Shown: positions 26,314 to 35,879, counted from the stretch's first letter. The stretch is 64,000 nt of DNA from UBA1447 sp964627535 (GCA_964627535.1 CAZVJW010000002.1:109085-173084), one strand, 5' to 3'. Numbers and translations: made by a program. Notes: generated by a model not told the origin, from the letters alone.

Positions 26314-27212
26314 GACAAACGCCTCGATTCGCTGTTATCTTTTTGAAAAGGTGCATTCCCCCAAGAAACAAGCTTTATATTGTTTTTTGCAACAATTAAA
26401 TGCAAATCCCCGCTTATTAGAAGCTCCAGTTCATACTCTCTTTTTAGCCATTCATTATCGGAATCACTTGGTATAATACCGGTTGGATATGACGGATGCA
26501 GAAACATTTCCGTGATTCCGGGTGTTATTTTTTTCAATTCATTAATATAATATGTTCTTAACGAATCGTATGACTTAATTTTTCTTATCGGGTAGGGATT
26601 CGAGAACATGTCATCAAGAAGTGAAACATCATAATGCTTCGCATCATTGACCAGAATGCGATGTGCTAAAATCAATGCCGCAGGGGCTTTGCCTCCGAAC
26701 TGCCTTGCTAAAAATGTTGGTTTCTTTGGAAATCTATAGGGCAAGTTGTGATTCTTACAGAAGCGAAATGCATTAATAAAAAAAAGGCGTCCGTTTATGC
26801 CATAAAGTGTTCCGCAGTGGTTATCAGCGTGATCCGGGATGCATCCGTTATCAACCATAAATTGATATTGTGCTTCAATCTCAGCAGTAACATCTTTGCT
26901 TCTTGCTTTTATTGAAAGCTTTTTCATATCATATAATAAGCCCATATTGTCATTGAGTGATTTCGCTATGCTGTTGCTTTGCCAACGGTTTATCTTGTCA
27001 TCGGAATTGATTGTTAAGTGAACTCCGACAGGAAGATTGTGAACACAGGATAACTTTGCGGCTTCTTTTGAATAGGGCGCAACAGTCATCAGAGATGCTG
27101 AAGTTATCAATCCTTTACTGAAAAGATCCACAACCGCTGTGTTTGAACATTCTTGTATTCCAAAGTCATCGGCGTTAATAATTAAATATTTGTCTTTTAA
27201 ATTGCTCAACAA
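26310..27212 (-). CDS. ChbG/YdjC-family carbohydrate deacetylase
   Basis: YdjC-type enzymes remove acetyl groups from acetylated oligosaccharides such as diacetylchitobiose. The 300-aa protein has the N-terminal metal motif INADDFG, the GVHLTIN segment with a metal His, and the DHADNHCGTL segment near residue 130. TTG is the probable start (27212). It overlaps msrAB by 4 bases and lies 83 bases after the FAD oxidoreductase gene. Given the amino-sugar genes further along, a chito-oligosaccharide-like substrate is plausible. Confidence 0.85.
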   Translation of the reverse strand: MLSNLKDKYLIINADDFGIQECSNTAVVDLFSKGLITSASLMTVAPYSKEAAKLSCVHNLPVGVHLTINSDDKINRWQSNSIAKSLNDNMGLLYDMKKLSIKARSKDVTAEIEAQYQFMVDNGCIPDHADNHCGTLYGINGRLFFINAFRFCKNHNLPYRFPKKPTFLARQFGGKAPAALILAHRILVNDAKHYDVSLLDDMFSNPYPIRKIKSYDSLRTYYINELKKITPGITEMFLHPSYPTGIIPSDSDNEWLKREYELELLISGDLHLIVAKNNIKLVSWGNAPFQKDNSESRRLS

Positions 27213-27256
27213 AACACTTCCAAATATTTGAAATATTAATATTAATTTCAGACATA

Positions 27257-27285
27257 ATTATATCATCAATTCATGAACCCGTAAA
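27257..27285 (-). promoter_or_regulatory. Candidate promoter of chbG-msrAB-CDGSH
   Basis: A perfect TATAAT on the minus strand (27262-27257) is preceded after 17 bases by a weak -35 TTTACG (27285-27280). Confidence 0.5.
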
Positions 27286-27295
27286 CAAACAAGAG

Positions 27296-28609
27296 CTATT
27301 TATTGAAATTAGGTAGATACATACCCATTTCTTTTAAAATAGATTGAATCATAAATATATTTGCATCTTTTGGATTTTTGCCATCCCTGGCGCATAGGGC
27401 GGCTGACACACCGGCAGCCTGACCGGTTATATAACATCCGGGCATAACCCGAATTGATGATTGCATGGCACGGTCTGTTGAAACACAACGCCCTGCTACC
27501 AACAGATTATTTATACCAACAGGCACCAATATTCTATATGGAACCCCATAACTCTCTCCTCTTTTATAACGATAACCTCTGTGATCATTTAGAAAGCAGT
27601 TGAAACTGTCGATTGAGGAATCGCTTGCATGGATATCAACAGGATAACAGTATCGTCCGATTTCGTCTTCGAAAACCGCTTGATTAATAAAATCCTGAAG
27701 AACCAGTCTGTATTGACCATGAATTCGCCTTGTTTCGCGGATCCCCAACATTGCTCCGGTTGCAACCAACTCCATATTCTCATACCCGGTTAAGTACTCT
27801 TTATAATATTTTTTATATTGATCATAAAGTCTGCGTCCGTAAACCAATGCTTTGGTCAATGAAATTTCATCGGTTCCGTCAACTCCGAATGTATGCCCGA
27901 TGTTGCCGCCACCAACCATTTCCGATATCTTCCACATACCGGGCAAATGCAAATCAGGCTTTTCAAATACGTCTTTCTCAATAGCTTTTTGCAGGTTTCT
28001 ATTGTCAGGTCCATTTCTTTTTGACCAATCAATACCCGCCCATAAACTGCAAAGAGTGCCTGCCATCATGTTTCCGTTTTCATCGCCCTTATCGCATGGA
28101 ACGCCCGCCCAATATGAAAGGTCCGCATCCCCAGTGCAGTCAATATATATCTTTGCGCGAACAGCAAAAAGACCGCTTTTGCCTGACAAAACGCAATAGG
28201 TGATTTTTTCCTCTTCAGTAATAACATCTGTTACCATGACGCCCAGCAAGAATTCAACTCCTGCCTGAGTCAGCATTTCTTCGTAAGTGCGTTTTAATGC
28301 TTCAAGCATAATCCCGTTTGATTTGCTGTCTTCATACTCAACTCCGCTAAATTTACACATTCGCTCCAGAAACTCTTTTCCGAGTCCGGCTGCAAGAAAG
28401 TGATCGCCATCACCAAACTGCATGAATGCAGGCACCAAACCGGATGTGCCCTGCCCGCCCAAACATGACTGTGCTTCGGCAAGAAAAACATTGGCACCAA
28501 GGCGCGCTGCAGAAATTGCCGCTGCGCAACCGGCAGGACCACCTCCGGCAACAAAAACATCGGTCTCATATCGGACCTCAAGATTTCGTGAAAAATAAAG
28601 GTGTTCCAT
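27296..28609 (-). CDS. FAD-dependent oxidoreductase (FAD_oxidored family)
   Basis: The 437-aa protein has the Rossmann FAD motif VAGGGPAGCAAAISAARLGA near residue 18, the CLGGQGTSG segment and the IDCTGDADLSYWAG motif of the FAD_oxidored (PF12831) family, and a C-terminal VAGRCVSTDRAMQ-QAAG region completing the FAD site. GAGGAG precedes the ATG at 28609. Members often lie in carbohydrate clusters of gut and soil bacteria with unknown substrates. It is transcribed divergently from the PfkB gene at 28.8 kb. Confidence 0.85.
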   Translation of the reverse strand: MEHLYFSRNLEVRYETDVFVAGGGPAGCAAAISAARLGANVFLAEAQSCLGGQGTSGLVPAFMQFGDGDHFLAAGLGKEFLERMCKFSGVEYEDSKSNGIMLEALKRTYEEMLTQAGVEFLLGVMVTDVITEEEKITYCVLSGKSGLFAVRAKIYIDCTGDADLSYWAGVPCDKGDENGNMMAGTLCSLWAGIDWSKRNGPDNRNLQKAIEKDVFEKPDLHLPGMWKISEMVGGGNIGHTFGVDGTDEISLTKALVYGRRLYDQYKKYYKEYLTGYENMELVATGAMLGIRETRRIHGQYRLVLQDFINQAVFEDEIGRYCYPVDIHASDSSIDSFNCFLNDHRGYRYKRGESYGVPYRILVPVGINNLLVAGRCVSTDRAMQSSIRVMPGCYITGQAAGVSAALCARDGKNPKDANIFMIQSILKEMGMYLPNFNK

Positions 28610-28697
28610 GCCTGAACTCCTCGTCAATATCGAAATAATTATTGCTAAATTTATATTTAAAAGGTTTATAGCATCGATAATCAGATGGCAGCCAACC

Positions 28698-28726
28698 TTG
28701 ACTTGTCGTGGAATTTGGTATAAAAT
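28698..28726 (+). promoter_or_regulatory. Promoter of the plus-strand PfkB gene
   Basis: TTGACT (28698-28703) is followed after 17 bases by TAAAAT (28721-28726), about 90 bases before the start codon. Confidence 0.65.
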
Positions 28727-28814
28727 ATTTTCAAGATGAAGGTTTTAATAATTTCACATTCAATCGCATGAAATAATGTACCAAATATTTCTACATGGAA
28801 AAGGAGCCAATATC

Positions 28815-29747
28815 ATGATACTTACTGTAACACTTAATCCAACGGTTGACAAGTCATATTATATTGACAAACTATTACCGGGTGAAGTTATCCGGGTAAA
28901 GGAAAAAAAACAGACCGCCGGAGGGAAAGGCATTAATGTGGCAAAAATCGCAAAATTGTTAGGCAATAATGTTGTTGCAACCGGATATTTGGGTGGACGC
29001 AACGGCGAATATGTCAACGCATTTCTTGTTAAAGCAGGAATAACATCAGATTTTATCATATTAAATACTGAAACAAGAACATGTGTAAATGTTAATGACC
29101 TTGAACTTAATCAGCAAACAGTTCTTTTAGAACCAGGTTCTTATGTTAGTAACGATAAATTGGAGGAGTTTGTTTCACGTTATAAAAAACTTCTGGATAG
29201 CTGTAAAGCTGTTGTTTTAGGCGGCAGCTTACCTGAAGGTATTGATAATACTTTTTACCCCCGGTTAATATTAATAGCGAAAGAAGCCGGAAAAATTGTT
29301 GCTTTGGACACAAGCGGAGAAACGCTTAGAGCCGGAATAAACGCTAACCCTACAATAATAAAACCTAACAGAGATGAAATCAGCGCCTACCTCGGCAGGA
29401 AAGTTGAAACAATCGAAGAAACAATTACAGCAGCAAAAGAAATTCATGCTAATGGAACAGATATCGTCATTGTATCGCTGGGCAAAGACGGAGCAGTATT
29501 TGTTATGAAAAACAAGGTTTTCAGGGGCACAACGCCAGATATAAAAATAGTCAATACCGTTGGATGCGGTGATTCACTCGTAGCCGGGTTTATTACTGGT
29601 CTTATAAACAGTTATGATATAATTGATACAATTAAACTCGCTATGGCAGTTTCCACAGCAAACGCGCTAAGCAGAGAAATCGGGTATTTTGATCAGAAAG
29701 ATTTAGATGACTTGCTAACTAGAGTAACGGCCTTCGAAATAGAATAG
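28815..29747 (+). CDS. PfkB-family 1-phosphofructokinase / tagatose-6-phosphate kinase
   Basis: The 310-aa kinase starts MILTVTLNPTVD, the typical opening of FruK/LacC enzymes, followed by the GGKGINVAK substrate loop near 38 and the C-terminal NTVGCGDSLVAGF motif with the catalytic Asp near 252. AAGGAG supports the ATG at 28815. It makes fructose-1,6- or tagatose-1,6-bisphosphate. It is a single gene on the plus strand, without a PTS gene nearby, and ends at a strong terminator. FruK and LacC functions cannot be told apart here. Confidence 0.88.
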   Translation: MILTVTLNPTVDKSYYIDKLLPGEVIRVKEKKQTAGGKGINVAKIAKLLGNNVVATGYLGGRNGEYVNAFLVKAGITSDFIILNTETRTCVNVNDLELNQQTVLLEPGSYVSNDKLEEFVSRYKKLLDSCKAVVLGGSLPEGIDNTFYPRLILIAKEAGKIVALDTSGETLRAGINANPTIIKPNRDEISAYLGRKVETIEETITAAKEIHANGTDIVIVSLGKDGAVFVMKNKVFRGTTPDIKIVNTVGCGDSLVAGFITGLINSYDIIDTIKLAMAVSTANALSREIGYFDQKDLDDLLTRVTAFEIE

Positions 29748-29781
29748 TTAAAATCAATAAATCATTTATCATATTTGATGT

Positions 29782-29813
29782 GCGCCGTTGAAACAATCAG
29801 CGGCGCTTTTTTT
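29782..29813 (+). terminator. Rho-independent terminator after PfkB gene
   Basis: GCGCCGTTG (29782-29790) pairs with CAGCGGCGC (29798-29806) and is followed by seven T. Confidence 0.9.
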
Positions 29814-29818
29814 AAACA

Positions 29819-30769
29819 TCAAAACATCCCTTTTTCGTAATCCTCTATAAACTGCAGTATCTTGGCTTCTGATTTTATTCCGGTTGAAGCTCCCTTTGCC
29901 ATAACGCAGTGCGTACCGACAGCATTGCCGAATTTACCGCATTCAAACAAGCTTTTTCCCTTAACAACTGCGGTTAAAAATCCCGCGCAGAAAGAGTCGC
30001 CCGCTCCGGTGGTATCAACCGGTTTTATTCTTTCATAAGTTGGAATTTTATATTTCTCGCCTTCTTGCGTTTTTATAAAGCAGCCGTCTTTACCCAATTT
30101 TATTACGACGACTTTGGGTCCAAGGGCTAAAAACAAATCAGCCATTTCCTCGGGGTCCGTCTTGCCTGAGAGCTCGACTGCCTCCTCGTAACTCGGTAAA
30201 AAGTAATCAAGGTAAGGCAGCGATGAAGTCATCACTTTCATCCAGCGTCCGGTTGAATCCCACGCTGTATCAAGAGCGGTAGTTTTGCCGAGTTCTTTAC
30301 ACTTCTTTAAAAACTTTGCACATTCAGCGCCGTCAAATTTAGCCATCAACATGATCCCGGCAACAAATACAAGCTTTGCATCTTTAACAATTGAATAATC
30401 GACATCACTCTCTGTAAGTGTCGCGTTTTCTCCCTGACAGTGAATAAACGAACGCTCACCGTCCTCTGTTACTATTACCAGCGATGCTGATGTTGACCCA
30501 CTATTGTTGATGATCAACCCATCGGTAATGACATTGTTCTCCACAAAAGCGTTTTTCATAAAATTACCGAAGCCGTCGTTGCCGATTTTGCCGATAATGG
30601 CGGCTTTAATTCCGATTTTTGCCATGTCAATAGAAGCGCTTGCGGCACATCCGCCGGTATAGAGCGACAATGTATCAACAAGTTCCAATTTGCCCTTCGA
30701 AGGAATTATTTTTACAGGTTTTGCAATAGCATCCGCTACAATAACACCAATACAGACTATATCAATCAT
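29819..30769 (-). CDS. PfkB/ribokinase-family sugar kinase
   Basis: The 316-aa kinase has the GGCAASASIDMAKIG substrate-binding segment near residue 38, the GKIGNDGFG motif and the catalytic signature DTTGAGDSFCAGF near 250. It follows the mannitol-1-phosphate dehydrogenase gene with a 4-base ATGA overlap. Its context (D-lyxose/D-mannose-type isomerase, polyol-phosphate dehydrogenase) suggests phosphorylation of fructose or a related ketose, but ribokinase-family specificity cannot be read from sequence. Confidence 0.87.
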   Translation of the reverse strand: MIDIVCIGVIVADAIAKPVKIIPSKGKLELVDTLSLYTGGCAASASIDMAKIGIKAAIIGKIGNDGFGNFMKNAFVENNVITDGLIINNSGSTSASLVIVTEDGERSFIHCQGENATLTESDVDYSIVKDAKLVFVAGIMLMAKFDGAECAKFLKKCKELGKTTALDTAWDSTGRWMKVMTSSLPYLDYFLPSYEEAVELSGKTDPEEMADLFLALGPKVVVIKLGKDGCFIKTQEGEKYKIPTYERIKPVDTTGAGDSFCAGFLTAVVKGKSLFECGKFGNAVGTHCVMAKGASTGIKSEAKILQFIEDYEKGMF

Positions 30770-32001
30770 TTTAACACCTCAGTTTTTATATTCCTCTTAA
30801 GTTTGAAAAGTTCTGCTTTCTTAAGTAATTTATCAAGATTTGAGTCTGTTTTTAATTGCATGTAACAATCAAATATGAAATCATTATTGCCTTTCAAATT
30901 ACATATATCAGCCAATACGGCATCTATTCCGTCTTTTCTCAACTTTTTATTTACCTCTTCAGTTCCAAAATCGCCTATTCCTTCGAATAATAATCCTGCA
31001 GCTATACCAATCGGAATGTAAACAGGAAAAATGTTTTGCTCTTCACAAAATTTAATTGCACCGGCAAAGCGGTCATTAGCCGAAAGTTTTCTTTTTGTGT
31101 CATTTCCTACACGCTGAACAGTATCCCCTAATGCGACATTTCCGAATCTATTTATAAGGTCGTCAATATGTTCATCAATGCTTTGAATCGGAACATTAAA
31201 CTTTTTTGAAAGAGCTTCGGCTGACTCGCCCATTGCCCTTTTTGCTATAATCTTTATTGCCGGATTATTTATTGCCTGCCATATATATTCATTTCCCGCA
31301 ATGCTGCCTAAATAAGCAGCCATAGCATGCCCCATATTGTGAATAAACAGCTTACGTTTTATAAAATATTCAAAAGGCGCAAATGGCAAAAGATTGGGAA
31401 TATCGGGAATTATTCCTTTGAATGCATTCTTATCAACCGGCAGCTCATTGTAGCTTTCAACGCAGACTCTTAGAATATTATCCTTTTTCTGTTCTTTGGT
31501 CATAACCGGAACCATTCTGCCGACAGAAGCTTCAATTAACCCGACTTTTTCTCTGAATATCGCTTTTTCTTCATCAGTCAGAATTTTCGTAATTAACTTA
31601 TATAGCAATTTATCCGCATCAATCAAATTTTCGCATATAATTATGTTGAGCGGATTTTCATTGCCGCATTCAATTCTTTTTCTAAATCCGGCAGCAATAT
31701 TGGGCACAATGCGTGGCAAGATATTGACGCCTACCGCAGTTGCCATAAAATCACATTTTGCTATGGCTTCAGCAACGGCATCAGTTTCCGCTGCATTAAT
31801 ACAGTCAACATTTTCAATCCATACTTCTTTGTAGTACAAATTATCAACTATATTTATCGGGTAACGTTTTTGATTATTAAGGCTGTTAATTAATTCAGGG
31901 TCGACATCTATAAAACGCACAAAATAGCCTGCTTCTGAAAATATTTGGCCGATAAATCCTCTGCCTATATTACCCGCGCCATACTGTACAAAGGTTTTCA
32001 T
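30766..32001 (-). CDS. Mannitol-1-phosphate 5-dehydrogenase family protein
   Basis: The family interconverts mannitol-1-phosphate and fructose-6-phosphate with NAD. The 411-aa protein has the N-terminal QYGAGNIGRGFIG nucleotide motif and the polyol dehydrogenase catalytic segment KRKLFIHNMGHAMAAYLG near 215, with the Lys, Asn and His of the family. It begins inside the isomerase stop (TAATG) and overlaps the kinase gene. No mannitol PTS is present, so the usual mtl pathway does not apply; another phosphorylated hexitol is possible. Confidence 0.85.
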   Translation of the reverse strand: MKTFVQYGAGNIGRGFIGQIFSEAGYFVRFIDVDPELINSLNNQKRYPINIVDNLYYKEVWIENVDCINAAETDAVAEAIAKCDFMATAVGVNILPRIVPNIAAGFRKRIECGNENPLNIIICENLIDADKLLYKLITKILTDEEKAIFREKVGLIEASVGRMVPVMTKEQKKDNILRVCVESYNELPVDKNAFKGIIPDIPNLLPFAPFEYFIKRKLFIHNMGHAMAAYLGSIAGNEYIWQAINNPAIKIIAKRAMGESAEALSKKFNVPIQSIDEHIDDLINRFGNVALGDTVQRVGNDTKRKLSANDRFAGAIKFCEEQNIFPVYIPIGIAAGLLFEGIGDFGTEEVNKKLRKDGIDAVLADICNLKGNNDFIFDCYMQLKTDSNLDKLLKKAELFKLKRNIKTEVLK

Positions 32002-32534
32002 TATTTTACCTCGGGTGCTCTTTTTATATTTTCATCGGTAAAAATATCACCATCATCATAACTGCTGGTTGAAAACTCGGAAACAACAGCCCCCTCAGCA
32101 CCAGCTTTAAACCAATGTTTTGTATTTGGAAAAAGAGTATATTGCTGACCTTCAGTAAGCTTTATTTCGTAAAAAACGGAATATTTACCCGGAGGCGGTT
32201 CAACAGTTCTTTTTTCCGTCGGCTCTCCGTCAACATACAAATATACAGTACCATATCTGCATCGAAATGTTTCTTCCTTGCCGATATAAGCGCCGATTAC
32301 GGGATGTCTATGCTCGGGGCAGGTTTGGTTCGGCAAAACAACAAGCTCTTTGGCGCATACCCTGTCCGTATTCACATAAGTTAGTATTTCAAGTCCTGTG
32401 TTCCATAAATCACCAAGCCCGAAATCTGCCACTTCAATCTTGCTCTTCTCTTCTTCCGTAATAAAAATGTGCGCTTTATCAAAATATTCGATTGCTTTGA
32501 TCTGTGCTTCTTCAAAAAGCTCTCTTGATATCAT
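32001..32534 (-). CDS. D-lyxose isomerase family (cupin) sugar isomerase
   Basis: The 177-aa cupin resembles the D-lyxose ketol-isomerase family, which also interconverts D-mannose and D-fructose in characterised members. The metal ligands are visible in CPEHRHP (two His), GKEETFRCRYG (Glu) and the NTKHWFKAG strand (His). AAGGAG precedes the ATG. It heads an isomerase-dehydrogenase-kinase operon; because a GH2 beta-mannosidase is in the window, D-mannose to D-fructose is an attractive reaction. Confidence 0.85.
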   Translation of the reverse strand: MISRELFEEAQIKAIEYFDKAHIFITEEEKSKIEVADFGLGDLWNTGLEILTYVNTDRVCAKELVVLPNQTCPEHRHPVIGAYIGKEETFRCRYGTVYLYVDGEPTEKRTVEPPPGKYSVFYEIKLTEGQQYTLFPNTKHWFKAGAEGAVVSEFSTSSYDDGDIFTDENIKRAPEVK

Positions 32535-32571
32535 TATTGTTTCTCCTTTGCGGTCACGGGTATTTTTAAAG

Positions 32572-32600
32572 ATTATAACAAGTTTTATTTATTAATACAA
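32572..32600 (-). promoter_or_regulatory. Promoter of the isomerase-dehydrogenase-kinase operon
   Basis: On the minus strand TTGTAT (32600-32595) and TATAAT (32577-32572) are separated by 17 bases. Confidence 0.75.
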
Positions 32601-32637
32601 TAAAAGCAGAGTAATAAAAATAAGAATTTTAATTTAA

Positions 32638-32681
32638 AAGTACGGTTTTCCTATCCGAATATTATAGGAAAAACCGCACTT
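32638..32681 (-). terminator. Terminator at the end of the large glycan operon
   Basis: A 16-bp stem with one mismatch and one bulged A (32638-32654 with 32664-32681) lies 17 bases after the GH84 stop and runs into TTTTAAATT on the minus strand. It marks the downstream end of the 22-kb gene run. Confidence 0.8.
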
Positions 32682-32698
32682 ATTTGTGAAAGGGTTTG

Positions 32699-34378
32699 TC
32701 AGAATTCGCCTCTCAGCAATGCTTCCATTGTGCTTCTGAATGAGAAGTCAGTGAGCACTTCCGGCATTCTTGCATATTGATACAGCAGTTCTTCAATTGT
32801 TGCTTTTGTCTCTTCTTCCGGGGCTGACAGATATTCAAAGCCAAGGTTTAAGATATCTGAGCAAAGAATCATTTTTTTGGACCATGGCGCAAGTTCCTTG
32901 AATAGCTTTCTATCATCTGTTCTTAACATTTCGCAGCAAGCCGTTAGATTGGTTTTATAATCAATTATTAAATCAAAAGCGGCCATAAGATTGCCGGTTC
33001 GAAGCTCCTGTTCTGCCTGCGAAAAAGTTTCGCTGAGCAGCGGAGAATTACCAACTTTCAAGCAGGATGTCAGCAAGTTGTCCGTGAAATATTTAAACAA
33101 TTCGCTGCCTTCACCGACGATTGTTTTTATCGCATAGTCCCAGGATGCTAAAGGGTCATATGCTATTGGATTCCAAAGATAATCAGCAACCGTAAGCAGC
33201 GGAATTTTTGTGCATTCGCAAAACTCCATGCAGTTTGATATAATTCCCTCGGAATACCTGTAAAGCTCTTTGTCCCTGCCTGCTATGTAGCCTAAGTGCA
33301 TCTCATTTACCATTTCAGCATCGTTCACCGGGAAATTATCCCAATAGAGCGGTCTGTGATTGGTTGAGTTTATAAATGTAACCGCTTCCGGTACTGTTAA
33401 TTCTTGTGAGCAGATGTTTCTGCCGGTCCAAAACAAATCGATCCCCGGCTCAATTCCCTGCCCCAATTTAGAAATAAAATACTCGTTTCCTTTGCCATTA
33501 TACTGCAGCGGGCAAATAGTCAACTTAATATCTGCATCAAGGGCTTTTAAATCATCGAAAAGCCGGTTGGACAGATATATGTGGGCATTGACAGTTTCGC
33601 CACCGAAGGCCTCTATATCCTCTTTAAAATGCAGTTTTTCCGGAATGTCATCAAGAAGAAGCCCGAAATTCTTTACCCCACAATCATAAATCTGTTTTAT
33701 CTTATCTGTTAAATCACGGTAATCATCCCCGCTTGTGTATCGCATACTGAGGCCCGGCGCGATGCAAAAATGAAAATCCACAAAACATTCCTTGGCAAGC
33801 TTAATGATAATTTCAAGGTCGGAAAGTTCTTTTTGCGGGTAAAGCTCATTCCATTTCTCCCTGTGATACGGGTTATCCTTTGGGCCGTAATAATATGTGT
33901 TCATTCGATGGGTCGCCATCAGTTTAAGCATGCCGTTTCGTTCTTCCGGTGTCCAAGGCTTGCCATAAAAGCCTTCAATATATCCTCTACGGTTAAAAAG
34001 CGGATAATCTTCAATTTCACCAATGATCAGTTCACCGTTATGAATCTGCTGGCCGATAAGATTTAAAGCGTGCCACAATCCGCGTTTTTTTGCGTATGTT
34101 ATTGTTATCCTAACAGAGGTGTTGTCAACTACATCACTGCTGATGATATACTTTTCATCCGTTAAACGCATGCTTTCTTCAACATACAGAAGTTGCCTGC
34201 TGTCTTCCAATACAGTTTCAATAGCAATATCTCCGTTTTCTGCAAGCATTATCCCGTTATCAACACACCATTTTTGAATAAATTCTGTTTCGTCACCTGT
34301 AGACGATATTACCGGTGATCCGTTTATTATAAACCTGTCAGCAACCTCTGTAATGTTTTGCGTATTTGGAAATATCAT
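32699..34378 (-). CDS. GH84 beta-N-acetylglucosaminidase (first copy)
   Basis: GH84 enzymes hydrolyse terminal beta-linked GlcNAc by substrate-assisted catalysis. The 559-aa protein has an N-terminal GH20b-like domain (about 1-125) and a catalytic barrel starting RRGYIEGFYGKPW, with YYGPKDNPYHR, and the catalytic Asp pair at 243-244 in GLLLDDIPE, matching the Bacteroides and human enzymes. There is no signal peptide, so it should be cytosolic and act on imported material. It is the last gene of the run; a paralogue of nearly equal length lies at 49-50.7 kb. Confidence 0.92.
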   Translation of the reverse strand: MIFPNTQNITEVADRFIINGSPVISSTGDETEFIQKWCVDNGIMLAENGDIAIETVLEDSRQLLYVEESMRLTDEKYIISSDVVDNTSVRITITYAKKRGLWHALNLIGQQIHNGELIIGEIEDYPLFNRRGYIEGFYGKPWTPEERNGMLKLMATHRMNTYYYGPKDNPYHREKWNELYPQKELSDLEIIIKLAKECFVDFHFCIAPGLSMRYTSGDDYRDLTDKIKQIYDCGVKNFGLLLDDIPEKLHFKEDIEAFGGETVNAHIYLSNRLFDDLKALDADIKLTICPLQYNGKGNEYFISKLGQGIEPGIDLFWTGRNICSQELTVPEAVTFINSTNHRPLYWDNFPVNDAEMVNEMHLGYIAGRDKELYRYSEGIISNCMEFCECTKIPLLTVADYLWNPIAYDPLASWDYAIKTIVGEGSELFKYFTDNLLTSCLKVGNSPLLSETFSQAEQELRTGNLMAAFDLIIDYKTNLTACCEMLRTDDRKLFKELAPWSKKMILCSDILNLGFEYLSAPEEETKATIEELLYQYARMPEVLTDFSFRSTMEALLRGEF

Positions 34379-34394
34379 ACTATACCATCCGTCT

Positions 34395-35879
34395 TTATTT
34401 ATTAAGAATCAAAAAGCTGTCAAGGCATTCTTTGTTTGCTATAATCATTTCTTCAAACAACTGAGCGCCTTTTACTTTGCCTATTCTTTTTACCGCGGGA
34501 TCATTGCAGAAAACTTCACACAATGCTTTTTTATCCTGCCTGAAAAACGCATCAATAAAGTCTTTTTGATTTTTAGCGTGTACATTTACAATAGCCGCCG
34601 TTTCATCGGTCATCTTCCCGGCTGGGATCGCTTCAATTGAATTAACGGTAAACCTGGCGTTTGTTTCTACTGCGGTGCCCATGACAAGATTTTCTGCCTG
34701 GCCTATGTTGGGCAAGTTCACATTGCTGATCAAGTCGCCGAAACCGCAGAGGGCAGCAATCTGCGAAACACCCTCTTCGCCGGATTTTCTTAATTTTGCT
34801 TTAAACAGCGGTGTGTTTCTCAGTATTATTTTCGTTTTCAATATCCTGTTGTAAGCAATCCTTCCCCAAACGGGGGTTAACTCAAATCCATAATGTAATA
34901 CATGTTTGTCTGTTAAATACATATCCGGTACAAATTCAGCTAAATGCCTGTCTCCGGCGGCGGCCATGCAGTTGTATTTTTCAAACAGTTCAAACTTCAC
35001 ATTCTCAGAATTCCGCTTGCGTTTGACAATTGCCGGCACAAAGGGGCCAAGTCTGTTTTTGTTGTTTTCCCTGAACATTTTTATAAATGCAGCGTAAACC
35101 GGAAAAAGGTCAATGTCTTTATAGTTCGCTTTATCTATCCAGGTAAAGTGATTGATACCCTGAACATTAACATGTATTTCGTGACGGTCTATTTTTTCGC
35201 AGCAATACTTGTTGTTAAAGTCTTTACCTTTTGCTTTTAGCTCTTTTTTAACCGCTGCCAGATTAGCGGACAGAAATTCTTTTTTTAACGCATCGGGCAT
35301 TTCAAGATACATTCCGGCAATTGCCGCGAGCAGCCATTGAAGACCGAAAACTTCATGACAGCATCCGAATGCTTTTATTTCCGGGAACTCTTTGTACAGG
35401 GTGTTAACACACATCGCAAGCGGATTTGTATAATTGATTACCCAGGCATCAGGGCAGTTTGCTCTGATTCTGTCCGCAAAACCTTTGAAATATGAGATTG
35501 TACGCAAGGCTCTTGAAAATCCGCCGGGGCCGGACGTATCGCCTACAGACTGCCAGATTCCGTATTTTTCGGGGTAATGGACATCCACTTTCATATTCTT
35601 AAGGCTATACGGAAGAATCGAAATCAGCACAAAATCAGCGCCGGTAAGCGCCTTGTCAATATCGGCAAAAACGGAACAATTCCACTCGCTCATTGATTTA
35701 CCGGCGTTTTGATTTTTTAATTTATCGAAATATTTCCGGTTTCTTTTGGCCGCTTTCATATCAATATCATAAAGCCTCAATTCGCCGCACAGCTTATTGC
35801 CTGTCAGCAAGTCAGCAAAATACTTGTGCGCCCAATCTTTTGAGCCGCCGCCAATATAAGTTATCGTAATCTTCTTCAA
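34395..35879 (-). CDS. GH4 family NAD/Mn-dependent glycosidase
   Basis: GH4 enzymes cleave glycosides by an NAD-dependent redox-elimination route. The 494-aa protein starts ITYIGGGSKDWA (NAD fold), contains INYTNPLA and the metal motif GCCHEVFG near residue 175, and PNIGQAENL later. It starts with TTG, whose TTGA overlaps the stop of the upstream dehydrogenase gene, with GGGAG upstream. Family members differ widely (alpha-glucosidase, alpha-galactosidase, glucuronidase, 6-phospho-enzymes), and I cannot fix the substrate. It is cytosolic. Confidence 0.9.
   Translation of the reverse strand: MKKITITYIGGGSKDWAHKYFADLLTGNKLCGELRLYDIDMKAAKRNRKYFDKLKNQNAGKSMSEWNCSVFADIDKALTGADFVLISILPYSLKNMKVDVHYPEKYGIWQSVGDTSGPGGFSRALRTISYFKGFADRIRANCPDAWVINYTNPLAMCVNTLYKEFPEIKAFGCCHEVFGLQWLLAAIAGMYLEMPDALKKEFLSANLAAVKKELKAKGKDFNNKYCCEKIDRHEIHVNVQGINHFTWIDKANYKDIDLFPVYAAFIKMFRENNKNRLGPFVPAIVKRKRNSENVKFELFEKYNCMAAAGDRHLAEFVPDMYLTDKHVLHYGFELTPVWGRIAYNRILKTKIILRNTPLFKAKLRKSGEEGVSQIAALCGFGDLISNVNLPNIGQAENLVMGTAVETNARFTVNSIEAIPAGKMTDETAAIVNVHAKNQKDFIDAFFRQDKKALCEVFCNDPAVKRIGKVKGAQLFEEMIIANKECLDSFLILNK

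Noticed and set aside
27228..27235. A TTGAAATA copy before chbG as a second site for the response regulator
   Set aside because: It is a single copy with no repeat 11 bases away; in AT-rich DNA this can occur by chance.
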